Shown piece after piece: positions 1 through 9,255 of a DNA stretch of 64,000 bases (positions are counted from its first letter, which is position 1; every line of letters starts with the position of its first letter). Made by a program: the position numbers and the translations under genes. Source of the stretch: Nocardioides zhouii (GTDB lineage Bacteria; Actinomycetota; Actinomycetes; Propionibacteriales; Nocardioidaceae); NCBI RefSeq assembly GCF_004137345.1, contig NZ_SDWV01000022.1, forward strand, positions 1 to 64,000, given 5' to 3'. Below the pieces are notes generated by a model. The model was given only the letters and a program-made list of their open reading frames with translations, had not been told where the DNA came from and ran no database searches.

Positions 1-58
1 ACGCCGCCACAGCGCACTCGGAGGCAACCCACCCATCAGCCGACTGCTACCAACCTGA
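1..58 (+). pseudogene. C-terminal tail of an IS481-like transposase
   Basis: The first 58 bases read RRHSALGGNPPISRLLPT and then stop. This resembles the end of IS481/IS3-type DDE integrase domains, which finish in a HSALGG-P-P-SRL pattern. A shift of reading frame near base 47 would continue as TNLMAGYT before a second stop at about base 75, so the end may be frameshifted. The body of the transposase lies outside the window, so I cannot tell whether the element is intact. Bases 76-280 hold nothing I can identify, and no terminal inverted repeat was recognised. Confidence 0.5.
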
Positions 59-280
59 TGGCCGGGTACACCTAGCGCGTGAATTCGAGTCGCCCCACCC
101 GGCGGTCGCTCTCCCTTACAAGCGGGAGCTATTGCGGCTCGTCTCAGAGTGACTCGCCGCCGACCGACGGGGACCATGACGACGTCGATGAGAATGACGA
201 CTTTATGGATCGACATCCGCGTGAAACTGCGAACTCATCACGTTAGGGCGCAGCGCCCTCTTGCATAACCCTGGACCGAG

Positions 281-676
281 CTAGCGGCGACTCGGAACGA
301 GCGTCCATCCCGTGGCTCGGGCCTCGCGCTTCGCGATCTCGGCCACGAAGTATGCACTCGGCAAGCTCGCTTCCTCGGGCTTCATCAGTACGGCGATGTA
401 CTCCACTGCGTGACGTGAGCCGACGTCGTCGCGCACCGTAGCGCTGACCCGCACCCCACCCGTACCGAGCATTGCAGGCATTTCGAGGACGTCGTAGCCA
501 GCGAAGAGTCCGTCATCGCGAGCCACGAGCTGGGCGAGGTGTCGCCGACGTCGGTCGAACGCCTTCAAGAGATCCGCTTGAGTGATGCACCCGTCGTCAT
601 CCGGGGTGATGACTTCCTCACTGACCAATGCCGGTCCACTCTCGGGGCGGCGTTGGTCATTGGCCAGGCCTGTCAC
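281..676 (-). CDS. Hypothetical 131-aa protein coupled to gabD
   Basis: I do not recognise this family. The start codon overlaps the stop of the upstream semialdehyde dehydrogenase gene by four bases, so the two are probably translated together. The protein is soluble with no signal peptide or membrane segment. Its N-terminal 25 residues look disordered and acidic, followed by a helical, Arg-rich stretch (residues 33-50) and a mixed alpha/beta remainder. The tight overlap supports a real gene with a role near GABA or succinate-semialdehyde metabolism, but no function can be assigned. Confidence 0.6.
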   Translation of the reverse strand: MTGLANDQRRPESGPALVSEEVITPDDDGCITQADLLKAFDRRRRHLAQLVARDDGLFAGYDVLEMPAMLGTGGVRVSATVRDDVGSRHAVEYIAVLMKPEEASLPSAYFVAEIAKREARATGWTLVPSRR

Positions 677-2142
677 GGCGTCGACCAGTCGAGGCTGTAG
701 TACTGCGTCTCCTGGTACTCAACGAGGCCCTCACGCGCGCCTTCGCGACCCAGCCCGCTCTGCTTCATGCCGCCGAACGGAGCCGACGGGTCCGAGACCA
801 ACCCTCGGTTGATGCCCACCATCCCAACCTCGATGCGCTCGGCGATCTGCATGGCCTGCTTGAGGTCGCGCGAGTAGATATAGGAGGCGAGGCCGACGTC
901 TGGCTCATTGACCATTTGGACCAGTTGCTCCACGTCCCGCCACGTGACGACAGGAGCCACTGGCCCGAAGATCTCCTCTTGGACGACCCGGGCGTCGAAA
1001 GGGACGTCGACAAGCAGAGTGGGGGCCACGAAGTGCCCTGTGAGGTGGGACGGGACATCGGCCTGGGCTGCCACCCGGGCTCCCCGCCGCACAGCGTCCG
1101 CGACAAGCTCTCCGATGCCTGTGACAGCCTTGCTGGAGATCAGGGGTCCGACTTGGGACGATAGGTCAGAGCCCGGACCTACGCGAAGCGCCTCGATACG
1201 CTCACTCAGCATGCCGATGAAGTGTCGTGCTACCGACTCATGAACGTAGAAGCGATTGGCGGCGGTGCATGCCTGACCTCCACCGCGGAACTTCGCTGTC
1301 ATCGCACCGTCGACAGCCGCCGAGACGTCCGCATCTGCCATCACGATGAAGGGCGCGTTTCCGCCCAGCTCCATCGATGTCTTGAGGACTCTTTGGGCAG
1401 CCTGGGCCAGCAGCGCCCTACCTACTCCCGTCGATCCGGTGAATGACAGGGCACGCACCCTCGGGTCCTCTATCCAGGTGGTCACAACTTCCTGGGGCTC
1501 CGTTGTGGGCACGATGTTCAACACGCCTGAAGGCACACCGGCGTCCGCGACGAGGCGCGCCAAGGCCAACGCGGTGAGCGGAGTCTCGGAGGCCGGCTTG
1601 AGCACCACGGTGCAGCCGGCGGCGAGTGCTGGCGCAATCTTGCGGGTGGCCATGGCGGCCGGGAAGTTCCAGGGTGTGATGAGCGCAGCGACTCCGACGG
1701 GACGGTGGCTGACAACGGTACGGACCCCGCCCGTGGGTGAAGAGCCGAAGTCCCCGCGCGGACGGACAGCCTCCTCTGCGTACCAGCGGAAGAATTCGGC
1801 GGCGTAAGCCACCTCGGCTCGCGAGTCAGCGATCGCCTTGCCATTTTCGGCAGAGATCAGCTCCGCGAGTTCGTCGAGTCGCTCCAGCATCAGGTGGAAG
1901 ACACGCATCAGGGCGTCAGATCGGGCCCGAGGGCTAGTGGACGCCCATACGCCGGCGGCGGCGGCGGCAGCGTCCACCGCCTCCCCCGCTCGCCTGGCTC
2001 CTCCGTCCGCCACGACCGCGAGAACGGATTCGTCCGCCGGGTCGTGCACCTCGAACGGTTGGCGATCTCCGTCCTTCCAGTCGCCGGCAATGAGAATGCC
2101 AGTTTTCGAATTTAGCGCCTCAATGGTGTCGGACAGGGTCAT
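673..2142 (-). CDS. gabD: NAD(P)-dependent succinate-semialdehyde dehydrogenase
   Basis: This 489-aa aldehyde dehydrogenase has the usual length of the GabD/SSADH group. Visible signatures are TPWNFP near residue 157, the cofactor-contact lysine in VLKPASETP (K182), the general base glutamate in MELGGNAP (E258) and the catalytic cysteine in GGGQACTAANR (C292). It is expected to oxidise succinate semialdehyde to succinate in the cytoplasm, completing the GABA shunt begun by the aminotransferase encoded just upstream. The two genes are 161 bases apart. Substrate preference within the superfamily cannot be proved from sequence, but the GabT neighbour makes succinate semialdehyde the best guess. 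Confidence 0.88.
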   Translation of the reverse strand: MTLSDTIEALNSKTGILIAGDWKDGDRQPFEVHDPADESVLAVVADGGARRAGEAVDAAAAAAGVWASTSPRARSDALMRVFHLMLERLDELAELISAENGKAIADSRAEVAYAAEFFRWYAEEAVRPRGDFGSSPTGGVRTVVSHRPVGVAALITPWNFPAAMATRKIAPALAAGCTVVLKPASETPLTALALARLVADAGVPSGVLNIVPTTEPQEVVTTWIEDPRVRALSFTGSTGVGRALLAQAAQRVLKTSMELGGNAPFIVMADADVSAAVDGAMTAKFRGGGQACTAANRFYVHESVARHFIGMLSERIEALRVGPGSDLSSQVGPLISSKAVTGIGELVADAVRRGARVAAQADVPSHLTGHFVAPTLLVDVPFDARVVQEEIFGPVAPVVTWRDVEQLVQMVNEPDVGLASYIYSRDLKQAMQIAERIEVGMVGINRGLVSDPSAPFGGMKQSGLGREGAREGLVEYQETQYYSLDWSTP

Positions 2143-2303
2143 GCGGATAGGCCTCTCATGTGGTGTGCGACGGCGACGGGATCGACTGCGATGGACGTCC
2201 GCAAGGTGGCGAGACGGAGGAGCCGAGCATCGACCCCTCGACCATGTGGTCGCTGCTCGGCGCCCTCAGGCGCAGCAACGATGTACAGGGTGAACGGGGT
2301 TGC

Positions 2304-3659
2304 TCACATGGTGGAGGTCACGCTCGCGAAGGCACTCTCGAGCACGTCGAAGGCGTCCTCGATCAAGGCATCCGAAATGCTCAGAGGCGGCAGGAACCGC
2401 AGCACGTTGCCATGGGTCCCACAGGTCAGCACGATCACTCCCTCGCCGTGGGCGAAGGCAGCCACCGCCTTGGCAAGGCCAGGATCGGGCGCTCCAGAGC
2501 TGGCGTCCACCAGCTCGACAGCGATCATGGCGCCCCGTCCGCGGATGTCGCCGAGTCGAGAGTCGTCAGCCTGCAGGCGTCGAAGACGCCCGGCTACGAG
2601 TTCCCCGATGTCGCTGGCCCGAGCGACTAGTCCGTCCGCTTCGATGGTGTCCATGACGGCCAAGGCGGCGGCGCAGGCGAGCGGATTCCCGCCGTAGGTG
2701 CCACCTAGCCCGCCAGGGTGCACCGAATCCATCATGTCGGCGCGTCCAGTGACCGCAGAGAGGGGCAACCCGCCCGCGATCCCCTTGGCGGTCACGATGA
2801 GGTCGGGAACTAGTCCCTCGTGCTCAGAGGCGAACATGGCGCCGGTGCGGGCGAAGCCGGTCTGCACCTCATCTGCGATGAAAACCACGGCGTTGCTTCG
2901 ACACCAGTCCAACAACGTCGAAAGGAATCCGGGCGCTGGCACGATGAAGCCGCCTTCTCCTTGGATCGGCTCGACGACGAGAGCCGCAAGCGTGTCTGCC
3001 CCGACCTGCTTCTCGAGATGGTCGATCGCTCGTGCTGCCGACTCGGCGCCGCTCAGCCCCCCGTCCCTGTAGGGGTACGAGAGCGGAGCTCGGTAGACCT
3101 CGGGTGCGAACGGGCCGAATCCATGCTTGTAAGGCATCGACTTCGCTGTCATGGCCATCGTGAGGCTGGTGCGACCGTGGTAGGCGTGGTCAAAGACAGC
3201 CACGGCTTGCTTACCGGTGTAGGTGCGGGCAATCTTGACTGCGTTTTCCACGGCCTCGGCCCCGGAGTTGAAGAGGACGCTTCGCTTCGCGTGGTCCCCA
3301 GGGGTTAGCGCGTTCAGGCGTTCAGCGACTGCTACGTAGCCCTCATAGGGCGTCACCATGAAACAGGTGTGGGTGAACTCCGCGACCTGCGCCTGCACCG
3401 CAGCGACAACTCGCGGCGAGCTCGCACCCACCGTGGTGACGGCTATCCCCGACCCTAGATCGATCAACACGTTGCCATCGACATCCTCCACCACGCCCCC
3501 GTGGGCTCGCGCCGCATAGACGGGCATCGTCGATCCGACCCCGTGCGCGACGGCTGCTGCCTTGCGTCCGGAGAGTGCAAGCGATCGAGGACCCGGCATC
3601 GCGGTGCGTACGAGCCTCTTCGCCGGCGTCGCCGTGGGAACAGAAGTCATGCCGTCCAT
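2304..3659 (-). CDS. gabT: 4-aminobutyrate aminotransferase
   Basis: This 451-aa class-III PLP-dependent aminotransferase transfers the amino group of GABA to 2-oxoglutarate, giving succinate semialdehyde and glutamate. The pyridine-nitrogen aspartate lies in FIADEVQTGFARTG (D263) and the Schiff-base lysine in VTAKGIAGGLPL (K292). NSGAEAVENAVKIAR near 131 is the conserved phosphate-side motif. It is transcribed divergently from the LysR regulator at 3735 across a 75-base gap full of inverted repeats. An in-frame ATG three codons downstream of the chosen start is also possible. A beta-alanine or ornithine-type substrate cannot be excluded. Confidence 0.88.
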   Translation of the reverse strand: MDGMTSVPTATPAKRLVRTAMPGPRSLALSGRKAAAVAHGVGSTMPVYAARAHGGVVEDVDGNVLIDLGSGIAVTTVGASSPRVVAAVQAQVAEFTHTCFMVTPYEGYVAVAERLNALTPGDHAKRSVLFNSGAEAVENAVKIARTYTGKQAVAVFDHAYHGRTSLTMAMTAKSMPYKHGFGPFAPEVYRAPLSYPYRDGGLSGAESAARAIDHLEKQVGADTLAALVVEPIQGEGGFIVPAPGFLSTLLDWCRSNAVVFIADEVQTGFARTGAMFASEHEGLVPDLIVTAKGIAGGLPLSAVTGRADMMDSVHPGGLGGTYGGNPLACAAALAVMDTIEADGLVARASDIGELVAGRLRRLQADDSRLGDIRGRGAMIAVELVDASSGAPDPGLAKAVAAFAHGEGVIVLTCGTHGNVLRFLPPLSISDALIEDAFDVLESAFASVTSTM

Positions 3660-3670
3660 GCTCGGCGATC

Positions 3671-3732
3671 ATGCACATGCAGTCCAATGCCGATTCGACG
3701 CGGTACCTATATCTCATGTGCATAGAATGCAC
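3671..3732. promoter_or_regulatory. LysR-type operator region between gabT and the regulator gene
   Basis: Two perfect 9-base arms, ATGCACATG (3671-3679) and CATGTGCAT (3715-3723), face each other across the intergenic gap. A second, tighter dyad, GTGCAT-AGA-ATGCAC (3718-3732), overlaps the second arm and ends two bases before the GTG start of the LysR gene. Divergent genes with a dyad touching the regulator's own start is the classical LysR arrangement of autorepression and activation of the target. I infer that the LysR protein controls gabT-gabD and itself through these sites. Confidence 0.6.
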
Positions 3733-3734
3733 GC

Positions 3735-4616
3735 GTGGACCTTCGATTGCTGCGGAGCTTTCGCGCGGTTGTGGACGCCGGCACGGTCAACGCCGCCGCC
3801 TCGTACCTGCACATCAGCCAACCTGCGTTGTCGCGGCAGCTGCAGCAGCTTGAACGGCAAGTGAGCGTCCGTCTGTTCGAACGCGAGCGAGGGAGGCTGA
3901 TGCTGACCGCGGCGGGGCGAGCCTTCCTCAGTGCTGCCGACGACGTGCTCGCCGCAGCAGAAAATGCTCGGTCCCTCGCAGATGCGTTGGCAGCGGGGCG
4001 TCTGGAACGGATCCGGATGGCCGCACCGACGACCACCCTCACCGACGTCATCGCGCCCTTCTTGGCGACCTTGGACGTGTCGGATCCTTTGATCACCGTG
4101 CGCGAGGCTACGTACTCCCAGGCGCTCTCGGCCCTGAGATCGGAAAGAGATCTCGCGGTGATCACCGCCCCTCCCCCGCGACAGTTCGCCAGCGTCACCG
4201 TTGCGTCACTCCCTGTGTGGGCCTACGTCAGCCCAAGTCACCGGTTGGCGGCCGAAACATCCATCACGCTTACAGACTTGGCTCGGGAGCCGCTGGTGTT
4301 GCTCCACGACCACTTTCGTGCGCGCACCCTCGTAGATGAGAGGTTGGCGTCCGCTGGGTTGAGTCCCTTGGACGTCATCGAGTGCGACCATCCCCAGGTT
4401 GCCCAAGCCCTGGCAGCGAGCGGCCGGGGCGTCGCCGTACTGTCGGACGATCCTCGGTTCGACCTGGTTCCGCTCCGGATCCTCATCGACGGCGGCGCCG
4501 ACCTGCAGCTGACTCTGCACGCGGCGTGGAACCGTCAACACCATGCGGCGACCCAGCTCGCGTCCGTGGCGGAACGGCTCGCGCTGTTCTGTCAACAGCG
4601 TTACAAGACGATCTGA
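3735..4616 (+). CDS. LysR-family transcriptional regulator, divergent from gabT
   Basis: This 293-aa protein has the standard LysR layout. An N-terminal winged helix-turn-helix (residues 1-60, with FRAVVDAGTVNAAASYLHIS and QPALSRQLQQLE) is followed by a periplasmic-binding-protein-like effector domain. The start is GTG, and no clear ribosome binding site precedes it, so the mRNA may be leaderless. The position opposite gabT and the shared dyads suggest it senses a metabolite of GABA or the imported substrate and switches gabTD. The actual effector is unknown. Confidence 0.85.
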   Translation: MDLRLLRSFRAVVDAGTVNAAASYLHISQPALSRQLQQLERQVSVRLFERERGRLMLTAAGRAFLSAADDVLAAAENARSLADALAAGRLERIRMAAPTTTLTDVIAPFLATLDVSDPLITVREATYSQALSALRSERDLAVITAPPPRQFASVTVASLPVWAYVSPSHRLAAETSITLTDLAREPLVLLHDHFRARTLVDERLASAGLSPLDVIECDHPQVAQALAASGRGVAVLSDDPRFDLVPLRILIDGGADLQLTLHAAWNRQHHAATQLASVAERLALFCQQRYKTI

Positions 4617-4848
4617 ATGAACGAGTCGAGACCCAGATGGCACGGTTCTCGACGTGCTCGGTCGGGAAGCCACGATTCCGGCAGAACCGCTCGGGAATTC
4701 CCAGATCACCGACAGACCCCTCAACGAGCGTTCTCCTACAGTCGGGGCACCACGACTGACAAGACGAAGCGATGGCGAGCCGCGTCGTGGTGTCCTCTTG
4801 TACATCCCTGCGGACGGCCGCCAGATTCGGAGCCCGGTCGGTGAGCGC

Positions 4849-5073
4849 ATGAACAGGTGGTTTGTCGTAGCTGAGTCGAGTCGACGTCAAGACAACAATC
4901 GAGAGGTCATTCTCGTGCCGACGTCGACGATCCACGCCAAAGAGATGGGCACGCTCACCACGGCTTGCGGCATCCGGTGCGAGTCATGGCCGAAGTGGTG
5001 GGACCAATCCTTCCCGCTCGGCCCGGGACAGGATTGCTGTTCACGGTGCAGCGACATCGCCTTGCACCGATAG
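4849..5073 (+). CDS. Small Cys-rich hypothetical protein
   Basis: This 74-aa reading frame contains IHAKEMGTLTTACG, then two tryptophans and a CCSRCSD motif. The layout H...TACG....W.......C..C recurs in small actinobacterial proteins of unknown function that probably bind zinc. An upstream ATG (4654) would add 65 residues of low-complexity sequence, so I prefer the ATG at 4849. It stands alone between the LysR gene and the convergent importer operon. No function can be assigned. Confidence 0.5.
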   Translation: MNRWFVVAESSRRQDNNREVILVPTSTIHAKEMGTLTTACGIRCESWPKWWDQSFPLGPGQDCCSRCSDIALHR

Positions 5074-5134
5074 CCGGTCCGTATGCCGAGCTGGGACTCC
5101 GGCCTTGCTGGGACAACGGGGGCATGATGCGGCG

Positions 5135-5572
5135 CTATCGCCGTGATGTCTCACGAGAGCGCAGGCCAACCGTCGCGATGGCATGAATCGCCACTGACTC
5201 ATCGCTGTCGGACGTGTCTCCCGACACCCCTACCGCTCCCACGAGCTGACCATCGAGATCATCGATCAACACGCCCCCCGGAACGGGGATGAGGCGACCG
5301 TTCAACGCCGCCGCCGCGGACGCAACGAAGTAGGGCTGTCGTTCAGCGCGCTCCATGATGTCGCGGGAGTTCATGCCAAATGCGAGCGCCCCATAGGCCT
5401 TGCCCCGAGCAATCTCGAACGTGCCAATCGGCGAGGCATCCGACCGTTCAGCGAGGACGACGTGCCCTCCGCTGTCGAGGACCACGATTGTGAGCGGACG
5501 GAGCTGAAGTCGTTCCGCCTCTCGTTGGACCGACTGCGCGATCTGGCGGCACGTCTCGAGCGAGAGGGTCAC
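5135..5572 (-). CDS. GlcG/HbpS (DUF336) family protein at the end of importer operon 1
   Basis: The 145-aa protein starts at a GTG whose last two bases and following A form the stop of the preceding ATPase gene (a GTGA overlap). The sequence shows the family pattern: LSLETCRQIAQSV, then LTIVVLDSGGHVVLAERSD, a central G.(F/Y)..A..KA helix (FEIARGKAYGALAFGM) and IPVPGGVLIDDLDGQLVGA near the end. Family members include heme-degrading or heme-binding HbpS and the uncharacterised GlcG. In catabolic operons they often accompany transporters. Here its place as last gene of an ABC importer suggests an accessory metabolic or sensing role. Confidence 0.75.
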   Translation of the reverse strand: MTLSLETCRQIAQSVQREAERLQLRPLTIVVLDSGGHVVLAERSDASPIGTFEIARGKAYGALAFGMNSRDIMERAERQPYFVASAAAALNGRLIPVPGGVLIDDLDGQLVGAVGVSGDTSDSDESVAIHAIATVGLRSRETSRR

Positions 5573-6399
5573 GAAGCGCCGCCCTCGTCCAGAATGGATG
5601 GCGTTGCCGAAACCCTGCGGACCCATGTCGGTCCCGGGACGCTTGCGCGGAGACGTTGCGTGTAGATGTGCTGGGGATCGTCGAGCACTTGGGCAGTCGT
5701 GCCTGATTCGACGAGCTGTCCTTGACACATCACTACTGCGGTGTCGGTCAGTTGTCGCACCACTGCGAGGTCGTGGCTGATCAACAGATAGGTCACCGAG
5801 AGGCGCTCGCGGAGGTCCGCTAGGAGATTCAGCACCTGCGCCTGGATGGACACGTCAAGGGCTGCGACGGACTCGTCGAGAACGATGACCTCCGGCTCAG
5901 CAGCGAGAGCACGCGCTATCGCGGCTCGTTGCCTCTGGCCCCCGGACATCTCACGTGGGAGCGCAGCAGTATGCCGTTCGTGCAACCCGACCATGTCCAG
6001 CAGGTCCATCACACGCTGCCGACGCTCACCCGCAATGAGGTCGCGGTGATGCAATCGCACCACCGCCTCGAGCATCGATCCAATCGTCTGGCGAGGATCC
6101 AAGCTGGAGTGCGGATCCTGGAAGACGATTTGCACCTCCCGCGCCCGTCTCCTTCGCTCACCCAGCGTCCGGGCCGCCGCTGTGCGATCACGACCGCACG
6201 CTCGAACTTGCCCAGCGGCCGCGCTTTCCAGGCCCAGGATGATCTTGGCGATGGTGGTCTTTCCAGAACCAGATTCGCCTACCAGTCCGAGTGATCCACC
6301 GCGTCGAATCGCGAAAGATACGTCGTCAACAGCAACAACACTGCCGTAGGTCTTCCGCAGACCGGAGACCTCCAGCGCTAGATCATCTGTGAGCTTCAT
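5569..6399 (-). CDS. Dipeptide/oligopeptide ABC transporter ATPase (DppF-like)
   Basis: This 276-aa ATPase energises importer 1 from the cytoplasm. Walker A is GLVGESGSGKTT, the signature is MSGGQRQRAAIARALA and Walker B is VIVLDESVAALDVS. The start is taken at MKLTDD (6399), which overlaps the previous ATPase gene by 17 bases; an upstream ATG at 6438 would add 13 residues. It pairs with the ATPase encoded directly upstream, as in Dpp/Opp systems where two different ATPases form the motor. It lacks the long C-terminal oligopeptide-transporter extension. Confidence 0.88.
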   Translation of the reverse strand: MKLTDDLALEVSGLRKTYGSVVAVDDVSFAIRRGGSLGLVGESGSGKTTIAKIILGLESAAAGQVRACGRDRTAAARTLGERRRRAREVQIVFQDPHSSLDPRQTIGSMLEAVVRLHHRDLIAGERRQRVMDLLDMVGLHERHTAALPREMSGGQRQRAAIARALAAEPEVIVLDESVAALDVSIQAQVLNLLADLRERLSVTYLLISHDLAVVRQLTDTAVVMCQGQLVESGTTAQVLDDPQHIYTQRLRASVPGPTWVRRVSATPSILDEGGAS

Positions 6400-7444
6400 G
6401 GTTGACGTCCTTTTCAGTGAGCGCCGTTCCGCCGGCACGGATGCACCGCACCATGCCGAGGCCGAGTGGTCTCAGTTCCGGGTGGCCCTCGTCGCACTCG
6501 TTTACGCGGTGAACGCAGCGAGGCGCGAAGGAGCACGCGTCGTCTGGCGCTTCGACGGCGGACAGCGGACGACCCGGGATTGCTTCGAGCCGGGCCAGTC
6601 GTCGGTCTACCCGAGGGCGAGCCGCCGCCAAACCGGCGGAGTATGGGTGAAGGGGCGCCTCCTGCACGGCTGAGGAGTCGCCCACCTCGACGATCTCTCC
6701 CGCGTACATCACGGCCGTACGGTCGCAAAATGTACGGGCAAGTTCCAGATCGTGCGTGATGAAGAGGACGGCGAGCCCTAGCTCGCGGCGAAGGTCATTC
6801 AGAATCTCAATTACTTCGGCCTGTGTGGACACGTCCAGCGCGGTCGTTGGCTCGTCGGCCAGGAGGAGGCGCGGCTCGGTTAGCAGACTGCTTGCGATCA
6901 TCACCCGTTGAAGCAAACCCCCCGAGAGTTCGTGCGGGTATTGCTCAAGACGCCTTTGGCCGTCCGCGATCCCTACACGCGCCAGCATCTTCACGGCTCG
7001 GTCAGCAGCGACTCGCGACCGGACCCGCGTGTTGGTTCGCAGGACTTCGGTCATGAAGTCCCCGATGCTCCGCACGGGGTTGATGGCTACACGCGGATCT
7101 TGGAAGATCATCGCCACGTCGGCCCGATAGGAGCGGAGTGCCGCGCCCGTCATCTTTGCTACATCCTGGCCATCGAACGAGATGGACCCAGTTTGGCGGG
7201 CACCCGCGGGGAGCAGGCGATCTATCGCCTTGGCCGTCATCGACTTTCCGGAGCCCGATTCACCGACAAGGGCCAGCGCTTCACCGCGCCCGATTGTGAG
7301 CGATACGTTCCGCAGGATGGACCGCGCACTGCCGTCCACCTGGATCGAGACGCTGAGTGAATCTACCTCCACGAGGGGTGGCCCACTCGCAGAGGACGTG
7401 GGACGCGCGACCCCGAATGGCGTGCCTGGCTGCGAACCCGTCAC
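6383..7444 (-). CDS. Dipeptide/oligopeptide ABC transporter ATPase (DppD-like)
   Basis: The ATPase has Walker A ALVGESGSGKSM, signature ELSGGLLQRVMIASSLL and Walker B LLLADEPTTALDVS. The C-terminal oligo_HPY-type tail contains CSFAPRCVHRVNEC, whose cysteines bind an iron-sulfur cluster in some DppD homologues. I place the start at the GTG (7444) that overlaps the stop of the permease gene as GTGA; an ATG at 7516 would add 24 residues overlapping the permease. The signature motif has GGLLQR instead of the common GGQRQR, a tolerated variation. It is the third transporter component in the operon after two permeases. Confidence 0.86.
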   Translation of the reverse strand: MTGSQPGTPFGVARPTSSASGPPLVEVDSLSVSIQVDGSARSILRNVSLTIGRGEALALVGESGSGKSMTAKAIDRLLPAGARQTGSISFDGQDVAKMTGAALRSYRADVAMIFQDPRVAINPVRSIGDFMTEVLRTNTRVRSRVAADRAVKMLARVGIADGQRRLEQYPHELSGGLLQRVMIASSLLTEPRLLLADEPTTALDVSTQAEVIEILNDLRRELGLAVLFITHDLELARTFCDRTAVMYAGEIVEVGDSSAVQEAPLHPYSAGLAAARPRVDRRLARLEAIPGRPLSAVEAPDDACSFAPRCVHRVNECDEGHPELRPLGLGMVRCIRAGGTALTEKDVNHEAHR

Positions 7445-8307
7445 CGTTCGGCACCCCTCGTGCCCAGGAGCCGCTCGCCCAGGATGTTCATGGCGACCAC
7501 AACCATGACGATGCACACCCCCGCGCTGAGGGCCGGGAGCGGATAGTCCTGCAAGACCCCCGACTGATTCTCCGAGATCATCACTCCCCAGTCGGGACGG
7601 GGCGGCTGAATGCCTAGACCGAGGTACGAAAGGATCGCAATGTCCAGGACCGCGTAGCCGAACAGGATGGTGCCTTGCGCGACCATCACCGGAGCCACGT
7701 TGGGGATCAGGTGCCGCCGCCAGATTGTCATGGTGTTGAATCCTTGGACTTCGGCAGCCGCGACGTACAGCTGGTTCCGTTCACGCAGAATCGCTCCGCG
7801 GAGAAGCCGTGCTACATACGGCGTGTACGCCACGGACAGCGCGAGAACCGCCGGCCACAAACCGGCGTTGAGAACAGCCGAGGCCAGAGCTGCAAGCAGG
7901 ATCCCGGGGAAGGCGAAGACAACGTCCATGGTCGAGGAAATCAAGGTGTCGACCACGCCGCGTCGCCATGCCCCGATCAGCGCCAGGAGCGAGCCCACCG
8001 CCATGCATAGGATTACCACGACCAGAGGTCCCAACATCGAGGATCGGGCCCCGACCAGGAGGCGCGACGCCACATCGCGACCCTGAACATCCTGTCCAAG
8101 CAGGTGCGTCCCCGACGGTCCTAGCCAGGAGCCGGATGGACTCCCCGCATTCGGGTCGTGAGGAGCGAGCGCCGGTCCCGCTACGACGGCCACCACCGCA
8201 AGAGCCAAGATGACAACCGCTACCACGCCCGGAACTCCCAGGTAGTGCGCCTTCGTTCGTGCCGGGCCTGGTAAACCCGCTGCCTGTTCTGCGACGACAA
8301 GACTCAC
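7441..8307 (-). CDS. ABC transporter permease (DppC-like), importer 1
   Basis: This 288-aa inner-membrane permease has a long N-terminal hydrophobic segment (about residues 25-48) and several further transmembrane helices. An EAA-type coupling loop appears in VAAAEVQGFNTMTIWRRHLIPN, which is the docking site for the ATPases. Its ATG overlaps the stop of the DppB-like gene as ATGA, so the two permeases are translationally coupled. It forms the translocation pore with the DppB partner for a small peptide-like or amine substrate delivered by the lipoprotein encoded at 9256-10884. Confidence 0.87.
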   Translation of the reverse strand: MSLVVAEQAAGLPGPARTKAHYLGVPGVVAVVILALAVVAVVAGPALAPHDPNAGSPSGSWLGPSGTHLLGQDVQGRDVASRLLVGARSSMLGPLVVVILCMAVGSLLALIGAWRRGVVDTLISSTMDVVFAFPGILLAALASAVLNAGLWPAVLALSVAYTPYVARLLRGAILRERNQLYVAAAEVQGFNTMTIWRRHLIPNVAPVMVAQGTILFGYAVLDIAILSYLGLGIQPPRPDWGVMISENQSGVLQDYPLPALSAGVCIVMVVVAMNILGERLLGTRGAER

Positions 8308-9254
8308 GTGGCCTTCGCCCCCAGTCGCACCCGCGGATCAAGGACGGCATACGCCAGATCCACCACGACGTTCAGGAGGACGAATGCCAGAACCAGGACG
8401 AGCGATATTCCCTGCACGACAGCAAGGTCCTTGGACGATGACGACACGATCAGGTATTGACCGAGCCCGTTTAGGCTGAACGCGGACTCGACCACGGCCG
8501 ACACGGCGATGAGAGACGCGATGGTGATCCCGGTGACCGTCGTGATGGGGATGGCGGCATTGCGAAGGACGTGACGGATTATCACCGCTCGTCGTGGAAG
8601 GCCGCGACTCACCGCCGTCTGCACATGTTCCTTCCTGGACTCCTCACGGATGGAAGTACGCGTCACCCGCGCTACGACCGCGATGGATGACAACGCCAAC
8701 GAGATCGCCGGCAGTGTCAGGTGCACGAATCGGTCCACTACCCCTTCCCCAGCCCCGAGGGCTGGCAGCCAGCTCAAGGTCACCGCAAAGATGAGGGTCA
8801 GGACGATGGCGCTCAGGAAGGCTGGAACTGCAGCGGCTGCGGAGGACGCCACCACCACGGAGGTGTCGACCCATCCGGGCCGCAGTCCGGCGAGGAGACC
8901 CAAGCCGATTCCGATGACGACGATCAGGACCGCTGCATATAGAACTAGCGACAGCGTGATGCCCGCGCGTTCGACGATCAGCTCGGACACGTCCTGCTTG
9001 GTGGCAATTGAGACGCCCAGGTCACCCCGGATCGCGTTCGAGAGCCAGTGCCCGTACTGGGACAGGAATGGTTCGTTGAGCCGGTATCGCTGCTCGAGTG
9101 CCTCCAGCGCCTGGGGAGATACGGACCTGCCGCCCGTGAGCGCACCGATCGGTTTGCCGGGAGCCATGTACATGGCCGCGAAGATCACGAAGCTGGCCAC
9201 CAGAATGGTCGCCACCAGGATGGCCGCGCGCTTGGCGAGGAATGCCATGCGCAC
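8304..9254 (-). CDS. ABC transporter permease (DppB-like), importer 1
   Basis: This 316-aa permease has the typical DppB N-terminus: a first transmembrane helix, then a GALTGGRSVSPQALEALEQRY region reminiscent of the periplasmic loop of the family, and five more helices. The coupling loop is in HVQTAVSRGLPRRAVIIRHVLRN. Two ATGs lie at 9254 and 9248; either is possible because the stop of the lipoprotein gene is at 9256. It partners the DppC-like permease and follows the substrate-binding protein, as expected for family 5 importers. Confidence 0.87.
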   Translation of the reverse strand: MRMAFLAKRAAILVATILVASFVIFAAMYMAPGKPIGALTGGRSVSPQALEALEQRYRLNEPFLSQYGHWLSNAIRGDLGVSIATKQDVSELIVERAGITLSLVLYAAVLIVVIGIGLGLLAGLRPGWVDTSVVVASSAAAAVPAFLSAIVLTLIFAVTLSWLPALGAGEGVVDRFVHLTLPAISLALSSIAVVARVTRTSIREESRKEHVQTAVSRGLPRRAVIIRHVLRNAAIPITTVTGITIASLIAVSAVVESAFSLNGLGQYLIVSSSSKDLAVVQGISLVLVLAFVLLNVVVDLAYAVLDPRVRLGAKAT

Positions 9255-9255
9255 T

